A stretch of DNA of 64,000 nucleotides from positions 4,759,629 to 4,823,628 of the forward strand of contig JAJEKV010000059.1 in the NCBI GenBank assembly GCA_021234155.1, read 5' to 3'. A program made the translations under genes and the position numbers. Shown piece by piece: positions 51,788 to 61,795 of the stretch (its first letter is position 1; each line of letters starts with the position of its first letter). This stretch comes from Isoetes taiwanensis. Taxonomy: Eukaryota > Streptophyta > Lycopodiopsida > Isoetales > Isoetaceae. The notes under the pieces were generated by a model. That model was given only the letters and a program-made list of their open reading frames with translations. It searched no databases and was not told the origin of the DNA.

Positions 51788-51955
51788 GCCCTCGGAGATG
51801 CCGTAAATCGGAGATGCCCTAAATCCCTAAATCGCATAGAGCGAGAAGAGAAAGGATATTTCGACCGTTGAAAATTTTAATCAAATCTTGGCGGTCGAAA
51901 GTTTTAGGGTTTTATGCACGACATACACTAAAACTTTATAATAAAGGATGTCACA
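51788..51955 (-). promoter_or_regulatory. Promoter and leader of the CHR19-type pseudogene
   Basis: Read on the minus strand: TTTATTATAAAG (TATA-like, about 51933-51945), then ATAAAACCCTAAAACTTTCG (telo-box AAACCCTAA) near 51895-51915, a pyrimidine-rich TCTCTTCTCG stretch and two GATTTAGGG/GCATCTCCG repeats before the ATG. This is the usual layout of a plant housekeeping leader. It abuts the donor of the ParB-methylase 5' exon exactly. Confidence 0.5.
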
Positions 51956-52964
51956 CCTAGAGGAAACATGTGACCGTGCTGCTGTATTTTTTTTAGAGTT
52001 TCTTCTGCCAACTCCTCCTCGGCATCACGGTCCATCTTCAACTCCGAAGGCACCTCCAAACTTTCCATTTTCTTCTGCTTTCTGACCCTCATCTCCTTCT
52101 TTGTTTCCCTCTTCCTTTTAGGCGGAATGCTATCAGTCGTCGATGCAGTGCCTTTACCTCTCCGATGTGGGGAGGATTTAGTATCACTAATGGTTCTCTC
52201 TGAATCCTGTTTGGCCGGGGACTTGATAGGAGAACCGATCCTGATAGGAGGAGACTTGGGAGCTGACTTGGGAGGAGACCTGGCATTTTCCTCGTCTTTC
52301 TTTTGATTCTCTTCCTCATGCTCTGTCCCTTCCATTTGGACTTCCTTTGGTTTGGCTTTTTCTTCCCTTGGCTTGGCTTGCCTAAGGTTTGGCTTTTTCC
52401 TTGAAATCTCCTGTCGAAGCCAAGTGCTGTCCATTAGAGCAGGCATATTACAAGAGGTCTTGGCTCTGACAATATGTGACACAGAGTTCTTTGATCCGTC
52501 CATAGCTGAACGGAGAATGCCAAATCCTCTAAGTAGCTCGACCGTGCCATTAATACCAGCTGCCTCTCTGCTTTCGTATGAAGGCAACGGCCAGCCTTTT
52601 CTTTTGGCAGAGACTGTCTGGTCCTTGATGCTGGATTCCATCATCTGTGGATCGTAAAACTGCCAGTCCATGCAGTACAGATCAATGCTGCAATTCACGG
52701 GATCCTCCACTGTGCAACCAAGGAAGTCTAATCTTCCCTGCTTTTTCACCTCCCGCATGTTGACAATGATGCCAAGCTGCATCACAACGTCTTGTTCACC
52801 ACTTCTTGACTTTGTGAGGAGGCAAAGTTCTCTCCTCTTGTCCCCCTTTGTGGGGTCGACCCCTTCCTCCAAGGGAATTGCCCTGACAATTTCCATGCAC
52901 CATGGCCTTCCAGCCATGACCACGGTCTTCTCCGTCACAACGTTTTGGGCCTTGGACAACGAAG
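51955..52964 (-). CDS. ParB-methylase gene, 5' basic disordered exon
   Basis: Open for 336 codons with no break. It starts after TTCTTGTGCAG at 52964 (SLSKAQNVVTEKTVVMAGRP) and ends GHMFPLG at donor GGT|GTGACA. The first 190 residues look folded (GRLDFLGCTVEDPVNC, IDLYCMDWQFYDPQMMES). The rest is low-complexity, rich in Lys, Glu, Pro and Ser, with a bipartite nuclear-localisation-like stretch (PPKRKRETKKEMRVRKQKK) and an acidic helix. The phase-0 join to the ParB-like exon is my inference; alternatively this is a separate gene. At least one more exon is needed upstream because the exon starts mid-codon. I do not recognise the N-terminal domain. Confidence 0.6.
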
Positions 52965-53019
52965 CTGCACAAGAAAACAACAAATCAACAATCAAATCAT
53001 GAAACCCAAACCCAACCCA

Positions 53020-53335
53020 CTACGCCATTTGCATGGAAATGGCGCCACTGCGCCATTTGTATCGAAATGGCGCACCGCTTACATTTGCGGTGGAGAATGG
53101 CGCGTCGGCCATTTCCATGCAAATGGCATCAACTGCGCCATTTCTCCATTGGCGAAGTCGGTATCCCTCACCAGCCAACAATCCGTAGTGTACACTCCCT
53201 ATTCTACCGCCCGGAAGTCGAGGCATTCTCGGCGCGAGTCGATAATAAGGGATTGTTGGCAAAAAGGGAGAGGCAATCGCTTGATGGAGAAATGGCGCAT
53301 TAAGCCATTTGCATGGAAATGGCAGATGGGGTTTA
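53020..53335. repeat. Cluster of AAATGGCGC palindromic words
   Basis: CCATTTGCATGGAAATGGCG, GCGCCATTTGTATCGAAATG and similar words occur at least seven times on both strands, at 53020-53160 and 53280-53335. They lie just upstream of the ParB-methylase 5' exon, probably in its upstream intron or promoter. Confidence 0.75.
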
Positions 53336-53396
53336 TTTTACATTATACTACATCTGATCTAAACAAACTACAAAAGTAACACATCCCAAAAAAATG

Positions 53397-53540
53397 GCGC
53401 GTCCGCGATATTTCTTTCAGACGGAACCACAAAAACTCACTATCCTAGACACCTGGCTACATGAAACAGCGCGGTCGCGCTATTTCTTTCAGACGGAACC
53501 ACAGAAACTAACTATCCTAGACACCTGGCTACATGAAACA
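53397..53540. repeat. 72-bp tandem duplication
   Basis: Units 53397-53468 and 53469-53540 differ at only a few bases and each holds TATTTCTTTCAGACGGAACC and CTATCCTAGACACCTGGCTA. The start of each is a GCGCG...CGCG variant of the neighbouring palindrome family. Confidence 0.9.
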
Positions 53541-53898
53541 GTTACGGCCGTCTTTGTTTCAATACCCATGACCCCAAAACAAATAAAAAAAACAAGATTT
53601 AACTAACACGAACCCGAGGCCATCAGATATGCGGCCGTCATTGAACGATGGTCTGGGGACCGTAGAAATTCTACTCCACCTTTTTTCCTCGAGCTCCCGG
53701 ATCAACAGGCGCTACTCGAAGGCACTAGAGAGAGAAACACGAAGGCGATAGAGAGAGAAAGCTAAAAAGCTTAGAGAGAGAAGGCGGAATGGCCAAGGCT
53801 CAAGGGAAGGAAGGCTGATAGCTGGCGGATGAAATGAAATGAAAGAAATGAAATGAGAGAAAATAAACCCGTCGAAATTAATGGCGCGACAGGATTTG

Positions 53899-54060
53899 GC
53901 CCGCCAGCCCGTCCGCCCGCCCGCCAGCCCTTCCGCCCGTCCGTCACTTGAATTTTAAATTTTGAATTTGAATTTCCCGCCCGTCCGCCAATTGAATTCT
54001 AAAATTTGAATTCCCTGCCCGTCCGCCACTAGAATTTTAAAATTTGAATTCCCCGCCACT
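53899..54060. repeat. Minisatellite, units of about 38-46 bp
   Basis: Three units of CGCCCGTCCGCCA followed by CTTGAATTTTAAAATTTGAA and TTCCC, after a CCCGCC-rich run. The AT half is nearly palindromic (AATTTTAAAATT). Confidence 0.85.
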
Positions 54061-54302
54061 TTTCGCATATATTGTGCCAGTCCCTGTCTCAAAGCCGTTT
54101 ATAAAATCTGCATGGTAAACAGAAAACCATCATTCATTTAAATTGGATTTATGTCAGGATTTTGGACCATTTTGGCACTGCAACTTTTTCCCGGGTTAGT
54201 AAATTTGCATCGAGAATGTGACTTTTTTTTATAACAGCACAACATGATTGCATTAAAAATTAAAAATATTTCACATATGCATGTCGAGTTACATATTGCC
54301 AA

Positions 54303-55060
54303 TTACTTCTCGGAATTGACCCCTAGAGATATCATAGCTTTCTTCCTCACTTCCACAGGTATTGTAACCCTAGCAGTCTTGCCTGGGATGACCTTTGGGG
54401 TCCATGAAAACAAAATAGTATCTAACTCAACCCAATCATCACCTTCAATAGGGTTTCTCTTCCATTTCTTTGTCCAACAGTCTCTATACCTTTCTTCCTC
54501 TCCTTACATTGCATTTTAACCGGTGCCTTTGGACACCACCACTCCACATGAACTTTGTTCACATTATGTCACCTACTTCTTTGCAAACCTCTCGAGATGG
54601 TGTAACCCATCCACACGGTATATCTCTTTCGCGCCCGTACTATAAGTGCAAATTGATGGCAAAGCAAGTCATCTTTCGGATCATAATCCTCCAGCCCGAG
54701 ATATTTAGGCCTTCCTTTCCTAGGACCAATATAGTGTTTTTCAGCAGCTGGAGGAGCCATGGACTTGCGAATACTACTAACCACATCATCAGCTTCCTCA
54801 GGTAATATCAAGTCTCTCCACCTAGTCTTAGGTAGCCATCCATCTTTGAGTTCATCAGAGGATGTGTCTACTTGTCCCAATAATCCATGTACTTGTGTCC
54901 AATAATCTATCAATGCAAGGTTGGTATCATCGGGGTTATTTTTCCAATACTTGATGTAGTCAGAAATGCCGTCCAATGTGCTTTGCAATGAATCCACCTC
55001 TGGAAAAGGCTTAAGAGCTTTTGGTTGACCCCTGGGTAGAAGCACAATATAGTGTCTCAT
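54303..55060 (-). pseudogene. Unidentified mobile-element-like gene, frameshifted
   Basis: Open from 55060 (ATG, MRHYIVLLPRGQPKALKPF) to about 54590. It then continues in other frames as EVCKEVGDIM, NKVHVEWWCPKAPVKM and RYRDCWTKKWKRNPIEGDDW, then VELDTILFSWTPKVIPGK, ending SLGVNSEK with the stop at 54303-54305. At least three one-base slips are needed. The Trp-rich middle (VEWWCP) and C-terminal W-x-x-K-W block look like one conserved domain, which I cannot name. It is divergent from the DDE transposase and about 350 bp from it, so the two may be two genes of one element. Confidence 0.5.
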
Positions 55061-55405
55061 TTAGGTTGTCCCCCCTGTCCCCCCAAAAATAGTTTGAAAA
55101 GTAGGTCGTCCCTATTACTAAATTCGTTTGGCTCTTATCGCAACCACTGCCACGTAGGGAATTTTCAAAAAATACTTCCAAGAAACTCGATTGCCTCCAA
55201 GAACCCGATGCCAGGAGAGGAGACGATCTCATGTTTGTATCAAAGAAGGGAAGGATCACATAAAGCAAGGCATGCAAAATCGATACCATCACTGCAACCG
55301 CACCCCAAGAAGTAAGGCAAAAAAAACTACTTTATTTCAGATTTTATTTTACAAAAACTCAATTACGAGTACATCCAATCTTGTCTTTGGTTTCAGACCA
55401 GTAAC

Positions 55406-58400
55406 ATGAGAAAATATGAAGAGAAATTAGGAAAATTCGAGCTTCTTTGTTACCAGATTTAGACCACAGAGAAATAGCTTCTTGTTATCAGATTTCTTTT
55501 GATGAACATAGCTATGGAAGACGCAAATGTGAACAAAAGGGAAAAAAGAAGAGGACATCAGAGCAAGAGACTTTAAAAAAGAGAAGGCAACGAAAGCGAA
55601 GAACAGAGGAAAAACAAGCTACTCTACAAGAGAGTTCTTGTTGTGTCAGCCAAAGGAACATTCACATGAGTAAAATTGTGGAGAATATAGTGTTTTCATT
55701 TGTTAGAAATACATCTAAAATGGACACTGAAGAGAAAAGAGAAGTTTTGAGTGATTTCATGAAAGATAAAGAAGTGAGAGAGTTTCTTGGTGAAGAATTC
55801 AGGAATATGGAGGTGAAAAATCAGTTGGTTGGTAACATTAGAGGAAACATTCAGTCCGTAAAATCTTCTACAAGCATAGACTCCATGGCAGCGAAAAAAA
55901 GCGTACTTGCAATGGCTATTGGAGATGGTGGTTGCACAAGTAAGACTATTAGTAAGAGAAACTTGGGTAAAGTTTTGGGAGTCCATCCGAGAAATATTGC
56001 AATGGCAATAGATAAGCACAAACAAGTGCATGTTGATAAAGCTGGGTGGGTCTTTTACAGAAGATCCAAGAGGTTTGGTTCGATTACAGATGATGTCATT
56101 GAGCTGGTTCATGAATTTTGGGATGCAAATACAAAGGGTTTCACGAATGCAAAGGATGTGAGATACAAAAGGCTGGCAAAGAGTATTAAACAAGAACATG
56201 CCACACATTATTTGGAGGATACACAGGTTCATTCCTTCCTTCCTTTTTCTATATTGAAAAAAAATGTATAAATTTTGATTAATGCAAGTTGCTTGGTTAG
56301 ATTTTATATGTTTGTACGACATTTGTTTTTTTTCTTTAATTTGTTATTTGTGAAAGATGATAGTAGTAGTTGCAGACTACATTATGAGTAGTTAGAGTTC
56401 CAAGTTCTTGTATGGTAGAGATCATGTTATAGTTCAAGTTTTAGTTCCAATCCTGAATTGTAGCTCCTACTTTGAAGTTGTAGTTGGAGTAGACTAGTAG
56501 GTTACAGGTTCAGGTCACAGCTTATACTCCCAATAGCGATTCTGATCCGGACAATGGTTCTGATTAGAAACTAGCTACAGTTAGTTGCAGTCAGACAATA
56601 GTTGCAGTCCGAAAATAGCTACAGTTAGTTATAGTCATGTTTCAATCAGTTACAGGTGCAGGTCATATTTACAAATAGTTACAGTTGCAGGTGATAATGA
56701 CAGTCTGATTAATAGTGGTAGTTGTTGTTTCAGTTCCAGTTGCAAATGCAAATGTATGATAGTTGTAGCTGGTGTTGTAGTTCTAGTTGCAAATGCAGTG
56801 CAACTAGAGTTGCATGAACTTTGTTGTGTACTAGTTATAGCTTTAGTTGTTATTTGTGAGCTCTTTCTTATATGTAGGCCATGAATATGAACTCACTACG
56901 ACTTTGTTATGCAGTCCGAACTATTTCTTAAATTCAAAGAGCAATATCCAGAGGTGAAGATCCATCAAAGGGCATTTGAGAAATTAAAGCCATGGTATGT
57001 ACTGAAATTGAAGCAATTTAACTCTTGCTGCTGCATACATCATGTGAGGTTGCAAATGTTGTTAGATGGTTTTAATAAGTTGAGGGACCAGCATGTGAAT
57101 TCTTGTAGTTGTGCATGTGGAGTATGTCAGTGTATGGAACAAGACATTTGTATTGCTAGGACGAAGAAATATAAAACAACTACAGAGCTATGGCAGTCTA
57201 TCCTTTGCCCAAGGGAAGAAAATCAAGAATTTCACAAAAAAGATTGCATATATGGGCTTTGTAGCAATTGTGGTATATCCCAGCTTCCGATATGTCCATT
57301 AGAGTTATCAGACCAAGGATCTATTAGTTGGGAGTATTGGGATTACGAGGAAGGTGGTAAGGATAAGTGGGAAAAACCGAAGAAAGTACTTAAGCGTTTG
57401 TGGAAAGAGACTGAACCACGAACGTTTACGCATAAATTGATTGACAGGTTGGCTAAGTTTCCTTTGCATAGTTTCAGGCATAAGTGGCAAGCAAAGCAAT
57501 TCAAGGAACTGCTTGAAAACCTTCCTCCTGGCATTCTTGTGTCAGTGGTCGATTTTGCTGAGAATTTTTCTATTCAGCTACAGAACCAAGTTCAGTCTGC
57601 ATATTGGACTACTAAACAGGTTACTATCTTAGTGCATATTACATACTATGTAGACTCTGTGTCAGGTGATATGATAAAAGACACTCATTATTATATATCT
57701 GATGATACAAAGCACGATACATTGTTTGTTCAACACGCTTTTATGATGCATTATGACTTTATGAAACAACAGGGCATGGATCCAAATAAACATTGGGTCT
57801 TTTCAGATGGAGCAGCATCACAATTCAAAGCAGCAAGACCATTCTATTTTGTCGGACGATACTCACATGACACACAAATTGAGATGATGTGGAATTTTTT
57901 TGGCTCGAACCATGGTAAAGGCGAGCATGATGGTAAAGGTGCAGAATTAAAACGGTGGTTGAGGGAATTGATGAAGAGACAATCATCTTTAAAAATTGAA
58001 GGTGCAACTGATATAGTCAAAGTAGCCAAGGAGGGCTTTGCTTTTACTGCTCCATCTTCTAGTTTGAAAAGGAAATCAGTCAGAAGATGGTTTTGGGAAG
58101 TGGAGGGGGTAAATAGAAAGAACCTTTGGGCAGCAGAGACTATAGAAGACACAAGGAACATTCATTCTGTTCATGGATTCAATCTAGAATGCCCTACCCA
58201 ATTGAATGTAAGACGTTTATCTTGCTTTTGTGTAAATTGCTTAGATGCGGAATAGGAGAAATGCATGAACAAGGATTATGTAGATAATTGGGAGCTTGTT
58301 ACAGTTGTACCAAGCAAGGCATTGGCTGATGAATTTGAGCAACGCAAATCTGAAAGGGCCAGATTTTCCATACAATCAACTATTTTGAGAGTGGGCGACA

Positions 58401-58765
58401 ATTTTGCAATTGCTGCACCAAAGGATAATGAAGAGGGGGCATTATTTTGGGTGATGAAATGCACAAAGACTAAGTATGTTGTTAAGGAAGCCTTTGAGGT
58501 CAATGGCCAAACGTTTTATCCAGGAGAGGAGCTCCTTGAAGGTATTTACTTTCAAAAGGCAGCAAGATCACAAACCAGCTATGTTTTATGCTCTGATCAT
58601 CCAAATGCAATAGTGTACGCCACTCAAGTTTGTGGAATTAAGTTGGCCATGCCACAAGCGAAACATCGGCTGAAGGGAAACAGAGCCGTATACACGCTCA
58701 ATGAAGCTGATAGTGAGAAAATTTTAGACAATCTTCCTGATGTGTTAAGTGATGATGAAGACTAA
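55406..58765 (+). CDS. DDE-type transposase of an unclassified cut-and-paste element (two lesions)
   Basis: Exon 1 (ATG at 55406, main frame 55447-56226) is Lys/Arg-rich and then helical. Exon 2 starts at 56915 after TTATGCAG, and LEDTQ|SELFLK joins in phase 0. It holds a Cys-rich module (CSCACGVCQC...CSNCG, about 57107-57300). Next come acidic candidates of an RNase H-like fold: VVDFAENF (Asp at 57551), FSDGAASQFK (Asp at 57806) and NHGKGEHDGKGAELKR (Glu at 57923, Asp at 57929). The SDG..QFK...HGKG..DG.G signature is shared by transposase-like proteins of several animals. Lesions: a 36-37-bp tandem duplication at 55440-55495 breaks the 5' frame, and TAG at 58253 interrupts the frame, which continues EKCMNKDYVDNWEL to 58765. 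No inverted terminal repeats were found. Confidence 0.7.
56227..56914 (+). other. Transposase intron
   Basis: Borders ACACAG|GTTCAT and TATGCAG|TCC. The intron is unusual in holding a GTAGTTGCAG/TTACAGTTGCAG-rich array (56360-56860). Confidence 0.75.
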
Positions 58766-60620
58766 CAGTAAATGTGGAAGGTCAGCTTGAAGACAAAGGT
58801 ACTTGTACATAATATGATTTAATTCTTCTTCCATGCATTGCATTGAGACTTTCTTGTACCATTATTTGTTGCGGGTTTAAGAAGACTCTACCTTACGTGA
58901 GTTCACCGAGCATATTATTTGCTCGCTACATGGGAGACATACAATTATTACATTCTGAAGTTACACGCAAAGGGTGAAGAATCTACATTGTGAAGTTGAA
59001 GCATCCACCGAAATAGGTCTTATTGTAAAATCTTATTGTTGCTTGATGTTGCATCATCGACAAGCGATTATTTGAATATTTGAATGTCCAACTTGGACTT
59101 GTCTTTGTCTTGTCAATTGCGGCTTGAATACAAAAGAAATATCCCCTTTCTGTTTTGGGAAGCAAAATTGTATTATCAACATTTTTAGTTTGAAGTTTTC
59201 ATTTGCATTGCTTTGTCTATTAGCTCTTGTTGGCTGCATCGGGGAGAGATTGTCCATTATCTCGTGTTGACTACTTGTGAGGGAGAGAAGGAGCAGCTTG
59301 CCACAAAGTTTCTTTGTTTGTTTTGTAGTGGTTGTTCTTTCCTAATATGTGAAGATTTGGTTCATGTTGTGTATTAAATTGAACCAATGTTAGTGTGAAG
59401 ATTATGACGATCTCCGACTCACTTTGCTCCCGATTTATGGTTTTGATATGGGGAAGTTGCATGCATTAACCGTTGTACATATAGATCCTGAGATAAATAA
59501 TTACGATATGCCCCGGATTAATGTACATATAGATCACCGAGATAAATCATTAAAGACATGGTGAATTAGATCAATTCGGCGAAACGAACCCTTTTGTGTG
59601 GATCAAAGTTCGAGTTTGAATCAGTGGTTTTCGAGTCAATGACCAAATGAACAGTAACATTCAATTAAATCAATTCCTGGGTTTATATATCCCACAAGCA
59701 TGAATGAAAAAAAAAACCATTGTTATATAAGCATTTGCATTTTTCATTTAGGTTGGATTGGGTCTTCATGGCAAAGGAGAAGAAGAAGCTTCTTTGCCAT
59801 GAAGATCCATTCCTTGATCCATTCCTTTTAAATATTTTCTTAATTAATCAATATTCGACTTAACCTTTTTAGGATCCTAACATGAAATGTCTAGCATCTA
59901 GATTATTTTCCTTCTTGTGCAATGCTTCTAAATATCAAACAATCAATACAATTTAACTATAGAACCATTGAACCATTGAATTCAAAAAGTTCAATAGAAA
60001 AAATCATGTTCATCCTCAAGAGCCCCGCATTCATTATTATTAAAATGAATCCAATGATAAACCGCTTCGTTCTACCCGATTAAGCTCCATTCTAAATTTG
60101 AATTAATGAACCTGGCCTTCAGATATTCGATCGAGCATTTCCTTTGGTTCTCAACCATTGGCACTAAAGGTTCACAATAATGATAATAATTAGGTTCGCC
60201 ACAAACCATTGAACCTTATATTATAAGGTTAACTTTTATCTTTGGCATAGGTTCACTAATGACCTTTATACTGTCTTTGCTCCCTTTGCATTTCACACGT
60301 CTTCCTACCCTGTTTGAGTTGAACCTTGTGCATTATCAAACATCTGTAGATTATCTAAATCTTTTAACTGCCTAGATCCAATATCCCAATATTGGGTAAC
60401 ACCCAGTATCCTTATATAGAACATTAGGCCTAGAACATATTTTATGAAAACACCCATATAGAACATTCGATATGGGGTGCTTTCATAAAATACCCCAACA
60501 CCCCATACGAATGTTGGGCTCGACTTTTGAGACGTGCTTTTAAGTTTGCATGCAGCAGCATAATCGTTCACTCTTCATTTTCACTCTTCGTTGAATCAGG
60601 AACGATCACTCGCCACTCTT
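58766..60620. other. Intergenic DNA
   Basis: A 45-bp near-tandem repeat lies at 59476-59550 (GTACATATAGATC-GAGATAAAT). An inverted pair AAAGGAGAAGAAGAAGCTTC / CATGGCAAAG-CTTTGCCATG lies at 59768-59805. No gene seen. Confidence 0.4.
60438..60492. repeat. Near-perfect hairpin, 22-bp arms
   Basis: Left arm 60438-60459 (TATTTTATGAAAACACCCAT...) and right arm 60470-60492 (ATATGGGGTGCTTTCATAAA...) pair with one bulge and one mismatch around a 10-base loop. It is AT-rich and could be the end of a small MITE. Confidence 0.8.
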
Positions 60621-60622
60621 CT

Positions 60623-60889
60623 ATGGCGAAGATCAAGTTTACTGCCAGGGTGCCAATGGAGGAGTCTGTTGCTTCCAGCCACCATCGTGAGGGCACTAAA
60701 CTGAAGATTGTGGCCAAATTCTCTTGTCTGGAGGTGAATCGGCTACAAAGAAAAGGAGCTGCAGTCTCATCTACGGTCCAGCAGTGGATAGACCATGTGC
60801 ATGCAACTGATGAACGCCTTCTGGAGATGCACATTGAAGCTTCTGGCGATGACCTTCATGTTCAGCTGATGATGCCTTCGCGTTCATGA
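60623..60889 (+). CDS. Small ORF, 88 aa, unknown
   Basis: ATG at 60623 opens MAKIKFTARVPMEE and runs through KLKIVAKFSCLEVNRL to MPSRS, stop at 60889. Upstream is a TC-rich leader (TTCACTCTTCATTTTCACTC). Downstream lie CTCGGCTACCTGGATATATG and its near-copy and TTTTTGTGTAAA words, like a 3' UTR. The content is balanced and soluble. No motif is recognised; it could be a young coding or transposon-carried gene. Confidence 0.35.
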   Translation: MAKIKFTARVPMEESVASSHHREGTKLKIVAKFSCLEVNRLQRKGAAVSSTVQQWIDHVHATDERLLEMHIEASGDDLHVQLMMPSRS

Positions 60890-61790
60890 ACTTCTATCTT
60901 CTCGGTTCTATGGATTTCTCGGCTACCTGGATATATGGCTTTCTCGGCTACCTAGACAAATTTTTGTGTAAATGATGTTTTTGTGTAAAGAAGTTTTGGA
61001 TTTAAGCTTTTTTCTAAGTGAACTTTTTCTGTAAGCTCTTGAATGAGTAACTTATGATTCCAAATGTAAACACTTGATACATATTATGATAATATATTAC
61101 TGTTTCTCCCTTGTACTGTTCTGTCTTTTTATACCTGCATGCAATATTTCTCCCTCAACCCTAAACCCTGAGTTGATCCTCCAGGTTTAACTTTGATTTT
61201 AACACAATAATAGTTCGCTGGTGCTGTGCAGGCAGTGTGGCTAGGTTGTTACGTGCAGTTGTTGGCTGGGTTTGTGTGAGTTAAGTGGCTATAAAATAGG
61301 TTAAGTGCAGAGACTGATACAGTATACTTCAATGATGAGAAACCAAAAGACATTGATGTTAGAGTCTCTGAACTTGCAAGCAAAATAAGTCCTAAATCTG
61401 AACAAATTGCATAAACAAATGCAATGAACAAATTGCATAAACAAAGTGCAGAAAGTGCAGAAACAATTGCATACACAAATGCATCCAAGGCATTTTGAAA
61501 TTTGTGGTTTGAGAATAACATACAATGTTAGTTATCAATTGCATATTCAATTGCACAATCTATTCTATCTATTTCAATCTAATGAACAAAGTGCAGAATG
61601 CAATGAATGATTTTGAAATCTCTGGTTTGAGAATAACATACAATGTTTACAAGAAATGCATCAATATCAATACAATGATTCCAAATCAATAACAAATCAC
61701 GTAACATTGTAATCTGATAAAAGCAAAATCAGAAAGAATGTAAAGTGAGAAAGAGTTATATTGAATAAACTGAAGCAATTACAACAGGAT
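60890..61790. other. AT-rich DNA with a local duplication, no gene seen
   Basis: Repeats of GTTTGAGAATAACATACAATGTT at 61505-61530 and 61624-61649 and of AATTGCATAAACAAA-TGCA near 61405-61480. Confidence 0.45.
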
Positions 61791-61795
61791 AAATG

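Larger units (their letters stand above)
47777..51954 (-). other. Large first intron of the ParB-methylase gene
   Basis: Inferred from the in-phase join GHMFPLG|YVRKISIWD between donor GGT|GTGACA (51955/51954) and acceptor ACTAG (47777). It holds a CHR19-type pseudogene, an exon-like open frame at 48260-48565 and a tandem repeat at 48878-48980. Between about 48990 and 50280 it is AT-rich with nothing I can name. Confidence 0.4.

Noticed and set aside
55011-55292. Minus-strand 93-codon ORF upstream of the 54.3-kb gene
   Set aside because: It overlaps the start of that gene in another frame and looks random in composition.
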